Shown here: piece by piece, positions 54,222 to 62,547 of the stretch | How positions within the stretch are numbered: position 1 is the stretch's first letter | How the letters are laid out: each line of letters begins with the position of its first letter | DNA from: an uncultured Bacteroidales bacterium | Lineage (GTDB): Bacteria > Bacteroidota > Bacteroidia > Bacteroidales > Bacteroidaceae | NCBI GenBank assembly: GCA_902787555.1 | Contig: CADAGO010000004.1 | Coordinates: 62,001 to 126,000 of the forward strand | Direction: 5' to 3' | Length of the DNA stretch: 64,000 nucleotides | Notes under the pieces: model-generated | Database searches by the model: none | What the model was told of the DNA's origin: nothing | Seen by the model: only the letters and a program-made list of their open reading frames with translations | Program-made: the position numbers and the translations under genes

Positions 54222-56546
54222 ATGAAGAAAACTCTATTCGTTTTAGGTGCGCTGCTGACAACAACAGTCAGTTGGGCACAGGACGTGAAGATTGAGTTCT
54301 TTACGCCCTCGATTGTACATGTAGTCAAAGGACAACCTACAAAGACGCTCGTTGTGACTGCCAAACCGATGGAGAAAGGCTGGTCGGCATCCAACGGACA
54401 GTGGAAGAGTAAAGAGCTGACGGTAAGGCAGGATGCGCAGGGCAACCTTACCTTCCTCACTGCCAAAGGCACAGTATTGCTTCAGGAGAAAAACTGCGAC
54501 ATCAAGGAAGCTCGCCAGACCTTTACCCTCGATAAGGATGAGGCTATCTATGGTCTGGGTACTATCCAGAACGGCAAGATGAACCGCAGAGGTGAACGCA
54601 AACGTATGGAACAGTCCAATCTTGAGGACTTCATGAACGTGTTGCAGTCAATTAAAGGCTGGGGCATCTACTGGGAGAACTATTCACCGACGCTCTTCGA
54701 AGACAATGCTAATGGTATGACCTTCGATGCAGAGGTGGGTGATGGAGTCGATTATTATTTCATGTATGGTGGTTCTGCAGATGGTGTGATAGCACAGATG
54801 CGCTATCTCTCTGGCGACGTGCCTATGTTCCCGTTATGGACGTTTGGCTATTGGCAGTCGAAGGAACGCTATAAGACCGCCCGCGAAACCGAAGGTATTG
54901 TTGATCAGTATCGTTCGCTCAACGTGCCTCTTGATGGTATCATCCAAGACTGGCAGTACTGGGGCAGCAACTACCTATGGAATGCAATGGACTTCCTCGC
55001 AGAGGATTTCTCAAATGGTAAGCAGATGATTGATAACGTACACAAGAAACATGCCCATTTCATGATTTCCATCTGGGCAAGCTTCGGCCCACAGACACAG
55101 CAGTTCCGCGAACTCGATGAGAAGGGTCTGCTGCTGCCTATCGAGACATGGCCGCAGAGTGGCATCTCACACATCTGGCCACCCGATATGAAGTACCCTT
55201 CGGGTGTAAAGGTTTACGATGCATTCAGCCCTGTGGCTCGTGATATCTATTGGAAATATCTCAAGACCCTCTACGACTATGGCACTGATGCATGGTGGAT
55301 GGACTCTACCGATCCCGACTTCTTCAATCCCAAGGAGAGTGACTACGCACATCCTGTCACTGGAGGTACATGGCGTTCCCTGCGCAATGCTTTCCCGTTG
55401 GAAACCGTGCGTGGCATCTATCAGTCACAACGTCAGGACGACCGTGGCAAACGTGTGTTCATCATGACCCGCTCATCATTTGCAGGCCAGCAACACTATG
55501 GTTCTAACATGTGGAGTGGTGATGTCAACTCATCATGGGACATGTTGCGCAAGCAGGTTCCTGCAGGCTTGAGTTATACACTCACCGGCAATCCTAACTT
55601 CAATACAGATATCGGAGGCTTCTTCTGCGGCTCTTACAACACCCGTGGAGGAGGTTCTGCACCCAAGAATCCGCAGTTCCAGGAACTTTACGTGCGCTGG
55701 ATGCAGTATGGGTTGTTCTGCCCTGTATTCCGCAGTCATGGTGCCGATGCACCACGTGAGATATGGCAGTTCGGAAAGAAAGGCGAACCTATTTACGATG
55801 CCATCGAGAAGCAAATCCGCCTGCGCTATCGTCTTATACCATATTTATATAGTATAGCATGGCAGGTCACTTCCAATAACGACAGCTATATGCGCCCGCT
55901 CTTTGCCGACTTTGCTGCCGACAAGACCGTGTGGGATATGACCGATGAGTTCATGTTCGGACATAGCATCCTTGCTGCACCAATCGTCAGTCCTCAGTAC
56001 ACAGAGGAACGCATCATCCGCACGAATGAGATGACGGGATGGAACCGCCAGAATGCTACAGAGAATGGATCGACAGGAGCTGTTGATTTCACCGCTACGA
56101 AAACCGCCACGAAATACCTGCCAAAGGGTGCTCAGTGGTACGACTTCTGGACAGGTCAGCGTTATCAAGGAGGTCAGAATGTTGAACTACAGACATCAAT
56201 CGACCGAGTGCCGATGTTTGTGCGCGCAGGTAGTATCTTGCCATTAGGACCAGAGATGCAGTATGTGGGCGAGAAGTCATGGGATAACCTCGAACTTCGC
56301 GTCTATCCAGGGGCTAACGGATCATTCGTGCTCTACGAGGACGAAGGCGATAGCTATAACTATGAGAAGGGTACCTACACAACGATTACTTTCGATTGGA
56401 GCGACAAGAGCCGTACCCTCACAATCGGTGCACGCCGAGGCAGTTATCCGGGAATGCTTCAGTTCAGAACCTTCACCGTTGTCATGCCCGATGGCAGTCA
56501 AAAGACCGTCGATTATCGTGGTATAAAGACCACTGTACGATTCTAA
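54222..56546 (+). CDS. Secreted GH31 alpha-glycosidase (alpha-xylosidase or alpha-glucosidase)
   Basis: A 774-residue exported enzyme with a signal peptide ending VSWAQ. An N-terminal galactose-mutarotase-like sandwich leads to a (beta/alpha)8 barrel with WQYWGSNYLWN, the nucleophile Asp361 in WWMDSTDPDF, the GDVNSSWDMLRKQV loop and FRSHGADAPREIW (acid region), then C-terminal beta domains. The WWMD-x-T-D/E-P form of the nucleophile motif is seen in alpha-xylosidases acting on xyloglucan, so that activity is favoured, but alpha-glucosidase cannot be excluded. It lacks the shared C-terminal tail of the xylan-locus enzymes. Confidence 0.92.
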   Translation: MKKTLFVLGALLTTTVSWAQDVKIEFFTPSIVHVVKGQPTKTLVVTAKPMEKGWSASNGQWKSKELTVRQDAQGNLTFLTAKGTVLLQEKNCDIKEARQTFTLDKDEAIYGLGTIQNGKMNRRGERKRMEQSNLEDFMNVLQSIKGWGIYWENYSPTLFEDNANGMTFDAEVGDGVDYYFMYGGSADGVIAQMRYLSGDVPMFPLWTFGYWQSKERYKTARETEGIVDQYRSLNVPLDGIIQDWQYWGSNYLWNAMDFLAEDFSNGKQMIDNVHKKHAHFMISIWASFGPQTQQFRELDEKGLLLPIETWPQSGISHIWPPDMKYPSGVKVYDAFSPVARDIYWKYLKTLYDYGTDAWWMDSTDPDFFNPKESDYAHPVTGGTWRSLRNAFPLETVRGIYQSQRQDDRGKRVFIMTRSSFAGQQHYGSNMWSGDVNSSWDMLRKQVPAGLSYTLTGNPNFNTDIGGFFCGSYNTRGGGSAPKNPQFQELYVRWMQYGLFCPVFRSHGADAPREIWQFGKKGEPIYDAIEKQIRLRYRLIPYLYSIAWQVTSNNDSYMRPLFADFAADKTVWDMTDEFMFGHSILAAPIVSPQYTEERIIRTNEMTGWNRQNATENGSTGAVDFTATKTATKYLPKGAQWYDFWTGQRYQGGQNVELQTSIDRVPMFVRAGSILPLGPEMQYVGEKSWDNLELRVYPGANGSFVLYEDEGDSYNYEKGTYTTITFDWSDKSRTLTIGARRGSYPGMLQFRTFTVVMPDGSQKTVDYRGIKTTVRF

Positions 56547-56612
56547 TGTTAAATAATGTGATTTAGAGATAAGTTTTTTCTTAAAAACGCTTGTCAATAC
56601 AAATAATTGTTG

Positions 56613-56620
56613 TAATTTTG
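56613..56620 (+). promoter_or_regulatory. -7 box for the DUF2795 gene
   Basis: TAATTTTG, 57 bases before the ATG at 56678, in an otherwise AT-rich leader. Confidence 0.55.
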
Positions 56621-56677
56621 CGGCTCAAAAACAAATAACTGAACCTAAATTACCATAAATCACAAAAGAAACTGCCT

Positions 56678-56899
56678 ATGTATTGGACACTCGAATTGGC
56701 AACAAAACTGGAAGATGCTCCTTGGCCAGCAACCAAAGATGAATTGATTGACTATGCAATCCGCTCAGGAGCACCATTGGAAGTACTTGAAAACCTACAG
56801 GAAATCGAAGACGAAGGCGACGTATACGAGAATATCGAAGAAATATGGCCGGACTACCCATCCAAAGAAGATTTCCTCTGGGATGAAGAAGAGTACTAA
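56678..56899 (+). CDS. Small acidic DUF2795 protein
   Basis: A 73-residue, strongly acidic cytoplasmic protein. ATKDELIDYAIRSGAPLEVLENLQEIED is the DUF2795 core, a small helical domain; the C-terminus is Asp/Glu-rich (DFLWDEEEY). The family is nearly invariant among Bacteroidetes but its role is unknown. It stands alone with promoter and terminator, which suggests a highly expressed housekeeping role. Confidence 0.85.
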   Translation: MYWTLELATKLEDAPWPATKDELIDYAIRSGAPLEVLENLQEIEDEGDVYENIEEIWPDYPSKEDFLWDEEEY

Positions 56900-56908
56900 A
56901 AGAAACAG

Positions 56909-56943
56909 AAACGATGTGACAGCAATGCCACATCGTTTTTTTT
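56909..56943 (+). terminator. Intrinsic terminator after the DUF2795 gene
   Basis: AAACGATGTG (56909-56918) pairs with CACATCGTTT (56929-56938), followed by a run of T to 56943. Confidence 0.9.
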
Positions 56944-57010
56944 GCCCAAACCTACTAAGCAATTAAGCTAAATAACCAATAACCATTATCATTCCAAAAA
57001 GGGGTGTTCA

Positions 57011-57032
57011 AAATTTGAATCGATTCAAATTT
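57011..57032. promoter_or_regulatory. Perfect 22-bp palindrome
   Basis: AAATTTGAATC and its exact complement GATTCAAATTT, centred between 57021 and 57022. It is 240 bases upstream of the exopolysaccharide promoter and could be a regulator site or a cruciform-forming sequence. Confidence 0.65.
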
Positions 57033-57054
57033 CTAACAGTATAAATGGCTTGAC

Positions 57055-57152
57055 TTTTCGTATGTGTCTATTGGTTCCGTACGACTTCAATTGATGTGAC
57101 TACTGTTTCAGCTAATGAATTGAAAAAATATCTAGTGAATTAGGACAAGTCA
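57055..57152 (+). repeat. Dispersed repeat R, copy 2
   Basis: TTTCGTATGTGTCTATTG, an additional 30 bases ending in a variant of the same block (ATGTGACTACTG), then TTTCAGCTAATGAA and TATCTAGTGAATTAGGA. Same blocks as 52073-52133 in the opposite orientation; together they bracket pckA, GH31 and DUF2795. Confidence 0.7.
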
Positions 57153-57271
57153 TCCTAAACAATGTTCAAGCAATTATAACGGCAATGTCATTTTCTATGT
57201 AAAAAACCGGAAAAAGAAGCATTGTATGTTTTTTTTCCTACTTTTATGGTGCTCAATTCATGATAAATTCG

Positions 57272-57279
57272 TACCTTTG
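57272..57279 (+). promoter_or_regulatory. -7 box for the exopolysaccharide operon
   Basis: TACCTTTG gives a leader of about 160 nt before the GTG at 57445 (or 85 nt before the ATG at 57370). Confidence 0.65.
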
Positions 57280-57289
57280 CACAAACCTC

Positions 57290-57312
57290 AATCCCTTTTA
57301 AAAGGGATTTTG
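57290..57312 (+). terminator. Leader hairpin (attenuator) before the UpxY-type gene
   Basis: AATCCCTTTT (57290-57299) pairs exactly with AAAAGGGATT (57300-57309), followed by TT, 11 bases after the -7 box. A terminator in the leader of a gene encoding an antiterminator suggests the protein acts on its own transcript. Confidence 0.65.
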
Positions 57313-57444
57313 ATGGGATTGTCTCGGTATGTCACTTGAGTTCAGTACATTACGGACAAGAGTTTATAAATGTTTTTTCGTTGTCTCCACATTCACTTTT
57401 GTGGTGACCCCAAGAGTTTGTCTTCAATCGAAAGGGGGAAAACT

Positions 57445-58041
57445 GTGACGATTTTCACTAAGAATACTCTCCACTGGTTTCCCATGCGTATCCGAAACTC
57501 CAGCCTTTCACGATTGGAGACCATGATGGAGCGCCTAAATAGGCAGGCTGAAGTCAATGAGACATACGTGCCGCTTGGCTTCATCAAGGTCAATATGACA
57601 AAGATGGACTTTGCGCCATGTCTGTTAAATTACATCTTCGTTCGTTCCACATTTACAAACTTAGTACGTCTAAAAAGCAACCTTGAGTTGTTCGAGCCAC
57701 TACGGTTTGTTATGCATCCAGTATACGATAAGAAGTACGACCGTCGTTACGAAGTCTTGTATATTCCCGATAAGCAAATGGAGGACTACAAGCGAGTGAC
57801 TGCTCAGGAGAACGAAAAAATTATTTTTCTCGATAATTTGAACTATGCCTGTAAGCCTAGTCGGACAGTGCAGATTACTGAGGGGGAATTTGCTGGGGTA
57901 ATCGGCCGAATCAAGCGGATAGGTGGAGTACGATGTGTGGTATTACCTATTGGCAGAGAACTTGCTCCTGCTATCATTGACGTACCAAGCAAACATCTCC
58001 GCTACCTTACGGAGAGCGAAGAATTGAAAATAGAAAACTAA
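57445..58041 (+). CDS. UpxY-type specialised NusG antiterminator
   Basis: About 198 residues. The N-terminal NGN-like part starts HWFPMRIRNSSLSRLETMMERL and contains YVPLGFIKVNM, LNYIFVRSTF and FEPLRFVMHPVYD. A C-terminal KOW domain follows (VQITEGEFAGVIGRIKRIGGVRCVVLPIG). Proteins of this type travel with RNA polymerase and let it read through long capsule or exopolysaccharide operons. The GTG at 57445 is preferred: AAAGGGGG lies 7 bases upstream and the homologous region begins 10 residues later. An in-frame ATG at 57370 would add 25 unrelated residues. The next gene starts 5 bases after the stop. Confidence 0.87.
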   Translation: MTIFTKNTLHWFPMRIRNSSLSRLETMMERLNRQAEVNETYVPLGFIKVNMTKMDFAPCLLNYIFVRSTFTNLVRLKSNLELFEPLRFVMHPVYDKKYDRRYEVLYIPDKQMEDYKRVTAQENEKIIFLDNLNYACKPSRTVQITEGEFAGVIGRIKRIGGVRCVVLPIGRELAPAIIDVPSKHLRYLTESEELKIEN

Positions 58042-58046
58042 TAAAT

Positions 58047-60596
58047 ATGTCAGAAGAAAAGAAAATCTCTCTCGAGGACCTCGAGGAATTATTGGCAGAA
58101 GAAGATACCATTGGTGGCGGCAGACGTTTTCGTTTGAATTTCCAAACTATCTTCTCTGCGTTGGTGCTCAATTGGCACTGGTTTTTACTATCTCTCATCA
58201 TCTGTGTCTGTGGTGCTCTTATTTATTTGCGTTTTGCAGAACCTGTATATCAGGTGTCTGCCCGTATGTTGGTTAAAAACAATAATGACAGCAAGAAGAA
58301 GAGTGCATCGCAGATGTTGTCGGATGTTGAAGATCTGGGTTATTTGAACAATTCGTCGGGCATTGAAAACGAAGTAGAAGTTTTACGTTCACGTCTTCTT
58401 CTCCGTGATGTGGTGAAAGACCTGAAACTCTACACGGAGTACCGTCGTGAGGATGGTCTCAAAGATGTTATTGTCTATAAGAATCAGCCTTTTAGCATTG
58501 ACCTTGATCCAGAACATCTCGATTCACTCGACATTGCTTACTTGGAGAGTAGTCAGTGGCTGAAGATGGAAGTATGGCGTGAGGGAACAAACTATATGAT
58601 TTCCGGTACCCTGAAAGCAGGAGAAGGTGATCCTATCCCTTTTCAACACCGTGCCAAATCACTTCCTGATACTATAAAGACTCGCCTTGGCACGTTGACG
58701 ATGACTGCAGTCCCAGGCAAGAAGCTTGAGGAAGGACAAGTGTACATAGTCACTATCAGTCCTCCCATGCAAGTTGCCACCTCGTACCTTTCCAGGTTGA
58801 CTATTAAACCTACAACGAAACGTACTGACATTGCATTATTGACACTCAAAGATAATAACTATCGAAGAGGAGTGGATGTACTACGCCAGCTTTCCATCTG
58901 CTACAATCGCCAGGCGAATGCAGAAAAGAATGCGGTGGCGATGCGTACGGAGGAATTTATCAATGACCGCATGGCCAAGATAGATAAGGAATTAGGAAGC
59001 ACTGAGGAAGAGATACAACAATTTAAGCAGCAGAATGCAGTAACCTCACTTTCCGATGCTTCCCAGTCGGTACAGATGTCCAATGAGTTCTCTGCCCGTC
59101 TCTCCGAAGCAAACTCCCAAGTACAAATGCTTGACTATATGCGCGAATATGTCAACAATCCCGGTAATAAATACCAGATCATCCCTTCGAACGTAGGAGT
59201 GTCCGATGGGGCCACGACCAGTCTTATCAACAATTATAATCAGGCTGTCCAGGACCGTAACCGCCTGTTGATGTCGGCCAGCGAAGAGGCTCCGCAGGTA
59301 AAGACATTGACTGCGACCATTGATGAATTGCAGAGAAGTATTCAAACAGCCCTGCTCCAAGCCCGCAGTTCTGCCGATATCCGTCGTCAGGGTATTCAGT
59401 CGCAGTTTGCTAAGTTTCAGGGGCGCGTGTCGGCAGCACCAATTCAGGAACGAGTTCTCAATCAAGTAGGACGTCAGCAGGATGTCAAATCCACACTCTA
59501 TATGTTGCTGCTCCAGAAACGCGAAGAGAATAGTATTGCCCTGGCAGCAACAGCAGATAATGGGAAATTGGTTGATGAGCCGCTCAATGAAGGCAAGGTT
59601 AGTCCGAAGAATTTGATTATCCTATTGGTTGCCGTCCTTCTTGGATTATTGATTCCTGCTTTGTGTCTATGGATTATTTCGTTGTTCCGCTACAAGATAG
59701 AGGGGCATGAAGATTTGGCACGTCTAACCGACTTGCCCATCATTGCTGATGTGGCAGTTGCTTCTGAGAATGTCAAAGACAAGGCGGGTATCGTGGTACA
59801 GGCCAATAAGAATAACCAGATTGATGAGATATTCCGCTCCATGCGTACCAATATCCAGTTCATGTTGCAAGGCGACCAAAAGGTGATTCTTTTTACTTCA
59901 AGCACATCAAACGAGGGTAAGACTTTCAACGCTGCCAACTTGGCCGTTTCATTTGCCTTGCTGGGTAAGAAGGTCATCCTCTGTGGTCTTGATATCCGCA
60001 AGCCGGCATTGGGACGTCTTTTCGACATTTCCGATCGGTCTAAAGGTATCACACCCTTGCTGACACTTGATAAAGTTTCTCAGACGGCACTCAATGATCA
60101 GATCCTGTCCTCTGGTACGAACGCTAACCTCGACCTTCTTTTAGCAGGACCTGTGCCACCCAATCCTACCGAATTGTTGGCACGTGACAGTTTCCGCCAG
60201 ATTGTCGATATGCTTCGTGCTCAATACGATTATGTGATTTTCGATACTGCTCCTGTGGGAATCGTAACAGACACCCTTCAGATAGGTCAACACGCAGACA
60301 TTACCGTCTATGTGTGTCGGGCAGACTACACTCACAAGTCGGCGGTGGGTCTTCTCAATACTTTGGCTAAGGATCAGAAGTTGCCAAATCCATGTGTCAT
60401 CCTGAACGGTATCGACATGTCGCGCCGCAAGTATAGCTACTATTATGGTTATGGCCATTATGGCAAGTATGGTCGTTATGGTTATGGCCGCTATGGCAAG
60501 TACAGCCGCTATGGCAATTATGGTAACTATGGCAATTATGGCCAATATGCTGAATCTCACTATGGTAACAAGGACGATGACAGTATTAAGAAGTAA
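58047..60596 (+). CDS. Polysaccharide co-polymerase fused to BY-type tyrosine kinase (Wzz/Wzc-like)
   Basis: An 849-residue inner-membrane protein. Two membrane helices (about 37-60 and 520-545) enclose a periplasmic domain with long coiled-coil (about 280-480). The cytoplasmic kinase has the Walker A' segment SSTSNEGKTF (about 618-627), Walker A-prime LCGLDIRKPALG and Walker B YVIFDTAPVGIVTD. The tail (794-840) packs 17 tyrosines in Gly-Tyr repeats, the autophosphorylation cluster. Such proteins control chain length and export of capsular or exopolysaccharide by cycles of phosphorylation. Confidence 0.93.
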   Translation: MSEEKKISLEDLEELLAEEDTIGGGRRFRLNFQTIFSALVLNWHWFLLSLIICVCGALIYLRFAEPVYQVSARMLVKNNNDSKKKSASQMLSDVEDLGYLNNSSGIENEVEVLRSRLLLRDVVKDLKLYTEYRREDGLKDVIVYKNQPFSIDLDPEHLDSLDIAYLESSQWLKMEVWREGTNYMISGTLKAGEGDPIPFQHRAKSLPDTIKTRLGTLTMTAVPGKKLEEGQVYIVTISPPMQVATSYLSRLTIKPTTKRTDIALLTLKDNNYRRGVDVLRQLSICYNRQANAEKNAVAMRTEEFINDRMAKIDKELGSTEEEIQQFKQQNAVTSLSDASQSVQMSNEFSARLSEANSQVQMLDYMREYVNNPGNKYQIIPSNVGVSDGATTSLINNYNQAVQDRNRLLMSASEEAPQVKTLTATIDELQRSIQTALLQARSSADIRRQGIQSQFAKFQGRVSAAPIQERVLNQVGRQQDVKSTLYMLLLQKREENSIALAATADNGKLVDEPLNEGKVSPKNLIILLVAVLLGLLIPALCLWIISLFRYKIEGHEDLARLTDLPIIADVAVASENVKDKAGIVVQANKNNQIDEIFRSMRTNIQFMLQGDQKVILFTSSTSNEGKTFNAANLAVSFALLGKKVILCGLDIRKPALGRLFDISDRSKGITPLLTLDKVSQTALNDQILSSGTNANLDLLLAGPVPPNPTELLARDSFRQIVDMLRAQYDYVIFDTAPVGIVTDTLQIGQHADITVYVCRADYTHKSAVGLLNTLAKDQKLPNPCVILNGIDMSRRKYSYYYGYGHYGKYGRYGYGRYGKYSRYGNYGNYGNYGQYAESHYGNKDDDSIKK

Positions 60597-60641
60597 AATC
60601 AATTTACGATTTTATCACCTCCCAAAAGATATTATATAGAA

Positions 60642-60666
60642 AATAGTAAATCGTCAAATAGTAAAT
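60642..60666 (+). repeat. AATAGTAAAT-type repeat before the HAD gene
   Basis: Two AATAGTAAAT blocks around a CGTCA core, 6 bases upstream of the ATG at 60673. It is nearly identical to 2378-2401. No TAnnTTTG box follows it here. Confidence 0.65.
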
Positions 60667-60672
60667 AAAACG

Positions 60673-61134
60673 ATGCTTATTGCAGTAGATTTCGACGGTA
60701 CAATCGTTGAAAATAACTATCCGGAGATTGGAGAAGAGCGACCTTTTGCTATTGAGACCTTAAAGATGCTCATCCGTGACCACCATCGTATTGTTCTCTG
60801 GACCTGTCGCGAAGGTCAACTTCTCGATGAAGCCATTGGGTGGTGCCGTGAACGTGGTGTGGAGTTTTATGCAGTCAATCATGACTATCCAGAGGAGACG
60901 ACAGATAACAATCCGTATTTCACACGTAAGTTGAAGGCTGATATCTTTATCGATGATCGCAATTTAGGTGGTTTGCCCGATTGGGGTACTATCTACCGCA
61001 TGATTTCCCAAGATAAGAAATGGAGTCACCTCATTGATGAGGTATATTCGGGTTTGAAAGATTATGGTGAGCCTCAACAGCGTAAAATGCCTTGGTGGCA
61101 GCTTCTAAAAAGTAAGTTATTACGAAACATATAA
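60673..61134 (+). CDS. HAD-superfamily phosphatase-like protein
   Basis: A 153-residue HAD protein. The nucleophile Asp6 and acid Asp8 lie in VDFDGT, the middle motif in IVLWTCREGQ, and the metal site in ADIFIDDRNLGG. It resembles the BT0820 type of small HAD proteins, whose substrate is unclear. Being inside the polysaccharide locus suggests a sugar-phosphate or lipid-phosphate substrate, which is inference. Confidence 0.85.
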   Translation: MLIAVDFDGTIVENNYPEIGEERPFAIETLKMLIRDHHRIVLWTCREGQLLDEAIGWCRERGVEFYAVNHDYPEETTDNNPYFTRKLKADIFIDDRNLGGLPDWGTIYRMISQDKKWSHLIDEVYSGLKDYGEPQQRKMPWWQLLKSKLLRNI

Positions 61135-61144
61135 ACAAAATAAT

Positions 61145-61948
61145 ATGAAAAAAAGTTTCAATCTGGCACTTGTTGCCTTTTCTTTACTACTGCTGATGTC
61201 TTGCAGTAGTTCTAAAAATGTCGCTTATATTCAGAATAGCGACACGGTTGATTTCTCCCGTTCGGAAGTTTTATATGATGCACGCATCATGCCGAAGGAT
61301 ATTCTTATGATAACGGTTAATACTGTGAATCCAGAAGCATCTGCACCGTTTAACTTGGTGGTTTCTGCATCTCTACGTTCTGGTACAGGAAATCAGGGTA
61401 TGAGCTCTAACCGTGCCCTCCAGACATATTTGGTTGATAATGATGGTTGTATAGAGTTCCCTGTCGTGGGAACGCTCAAAGTAGGAGGTCTGACCAAGTC
61501 TGAATGCGAACAACTCATCCATGATAAGATTCGGCGTTTTTTGAATGCAGAAGAGACCCCCATTGTCACTGTCCGTATGTCGAACTACAAGATTTCCGTA
61601 CTTGGTGAAGTCAGTCGACCAGGTATGTTCACGGTGGGAAATGAGAAAATCAATATTTTCGAAGCTTTGGCTCAGGCTGGTGATTTGACCATATATGGTG
61701 TTCGTGACAATGTGAAACTGATTCGTGAAGATGAAAACGGGCAAAAGAATGTTTATACACTCAATCTGAATGATGCTGAAATAATCAACTCCCCTTATTA
61801 TTATCTTCAGCAGAATGATATTATCTATGTAGAACCCAACAAGGTGAAGTCACGCAACTCAGGAATAGGTCAGTCCACTTCGCTATGGTTGACAACAACA
61901 AGTATCCTGATTTCCTTATCTTCACTGCTGTATAATATCCTAAAATAG
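61145..61948 (+). CDS. Outer-membrane polysaccharide export lipoprotein (Wza-like)
   Basis: A 267-residue lipoprotein (lipobox LMSC, Cys20). The Poly_export domain starts at YDARIMPKDILMITV and an SLBB-like domain follows (ISVLGEVSRPGMFTV, FEALAQAGDLTIYGVRDNV). A C-terminal hydrophobic helix (about 247-265) matches the membrane-spanning helix of Wza octamers. It forms the outer-membrane channel that works with the kinase/co-polymerase upstream. Confidence 0.92.
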   Translation: MKKSFNLALVAFSLLLLMSCSSSKNVAYIQNSDTVDFSRSEVLYDARIMPKDILMITVNTVNPEASAPFNLVVSASLRSGTGNQGMSSNRALQTYLVDNDGCIEFPVVGTLKVGGLTKSECEQLIHDKIRRFLNAEETPIVTVRMSNYKISVLGEVSRPGMFTVGNEKINIFEALAQAGDLTIYGVRDNVKLIREDENGQKNVYTLNLNDAEIINSPYYYLQQNDIIYVEPNKVKSRNSGIGQSTSLWLTTTSILISLSSLLYNILK

Positions 61949-61950
61949 AT

Positions 61951-62040
61951 GATAGTTTACTGTTGAAAGTTTATCGTTTACCGTTAAATTGCTGAATGGT
62001 TATAGGTTATTGAAGTCAACAGTAAACCGTCAACAAGTTT
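61951..62040. repeat. GTTTAC-type tract with 12-bp inverted repeat
   Basis: GTTTACTGTTGA (61955-61966) and TCAACAGTAAAC (62016-62027) are exact complements; further TTTAC and TAAACCGT units lie between and beside them. It fills the 120-bp gap between wza-like and cytidylyltransferase genes. Confidence 0.6.
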
Positions 62041-62068
62041 AAGGTCAGCGGTAACTTCCCAAATATGT

Positions 62069-62479
62069 ATGATGAAAACAGTATTTACAGTAGGTGTATT
62101 TGATCTCTTACATGTGGGGCATATATTGCTGTTCAAGCATGCAAAAGAGTTGGGCGATCGTTTGGTAGTGGCAGTTCAGAATGATGATGTTATTCTGAAA
62201 TATAAGCCAGAAGCCGAGATGGTTAATACTACGGAAGAGCGTCTGTTTATGGTAAAATCGATTAGATATGTTGATCAGGTTGTTACCTACGATGATGTCG
62301 ATGAAATTGTAAAAAAGATAGATTTCGATATCTTTGCAGTTGGACCAGATCAATGTCATGAAGGATTTCAAAAGGCAATTAGATGGTGTGAAGAGCATGG
62401 AAAGGAAGTCGTAACGATTCCAAGAACAGAAGGTATCTCTTCAAGTATGCTACGACGTTTTGTGGCTATTGAGCAATGA
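62069..62479 (+). CDS. Glycerol-3-phosphate cytidylyltransferase-like nucleotidyltransferase
   Basis: A 136-residue enzyme of the TagD/adenylyltransferase-like group. The nucleotide-binding HVGH motif is at 15-18 (VFDLLHVGHILLFKHA) and the second motif is RTEGISSS near the C-terminus. It would activate a small phosphorylated molecule, typically glycerol-3-phosphate to CDP-glycerol, but other substrates are possible. Its place in the locus suggests a phosphoglycerol or similar decoration of the polysaccharide. Confidence 0.85.
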   Translation: MMKTVFTVGVFDLLHVGHILLFKHAKELGDRLVVAVQNDDVILKYKPEAEMVNTTEERLFMVKSIRYVDQVVTYDDVDEIVKKIDFDIFAVGPDQCHEGFQKAIRWCEEHGKEVVTIPRTEGISSSMLRRFVAIEQ

Positions 62480-62547
62480 ACATTCCTTGTCTTCGTATTC
62501 CGAAACAATTATAGCACAATCTAAAAAGGTTCCTAAACCCGAATTAC

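Noticed and set aside
54086..54295. Short plus-strand reading frame before GH31
   Set aside because: It overlaps the GH31 promoter and signal peptide in another frame and is AT-driven.
57370..57444. Start of the UpxY-type gene at the ATG 57370
   Set aside because: The extra 25 residues resemble nothing, and a GTG with an AAAGGGGG leader lies close to the conserved domain; kept as an alternative only.
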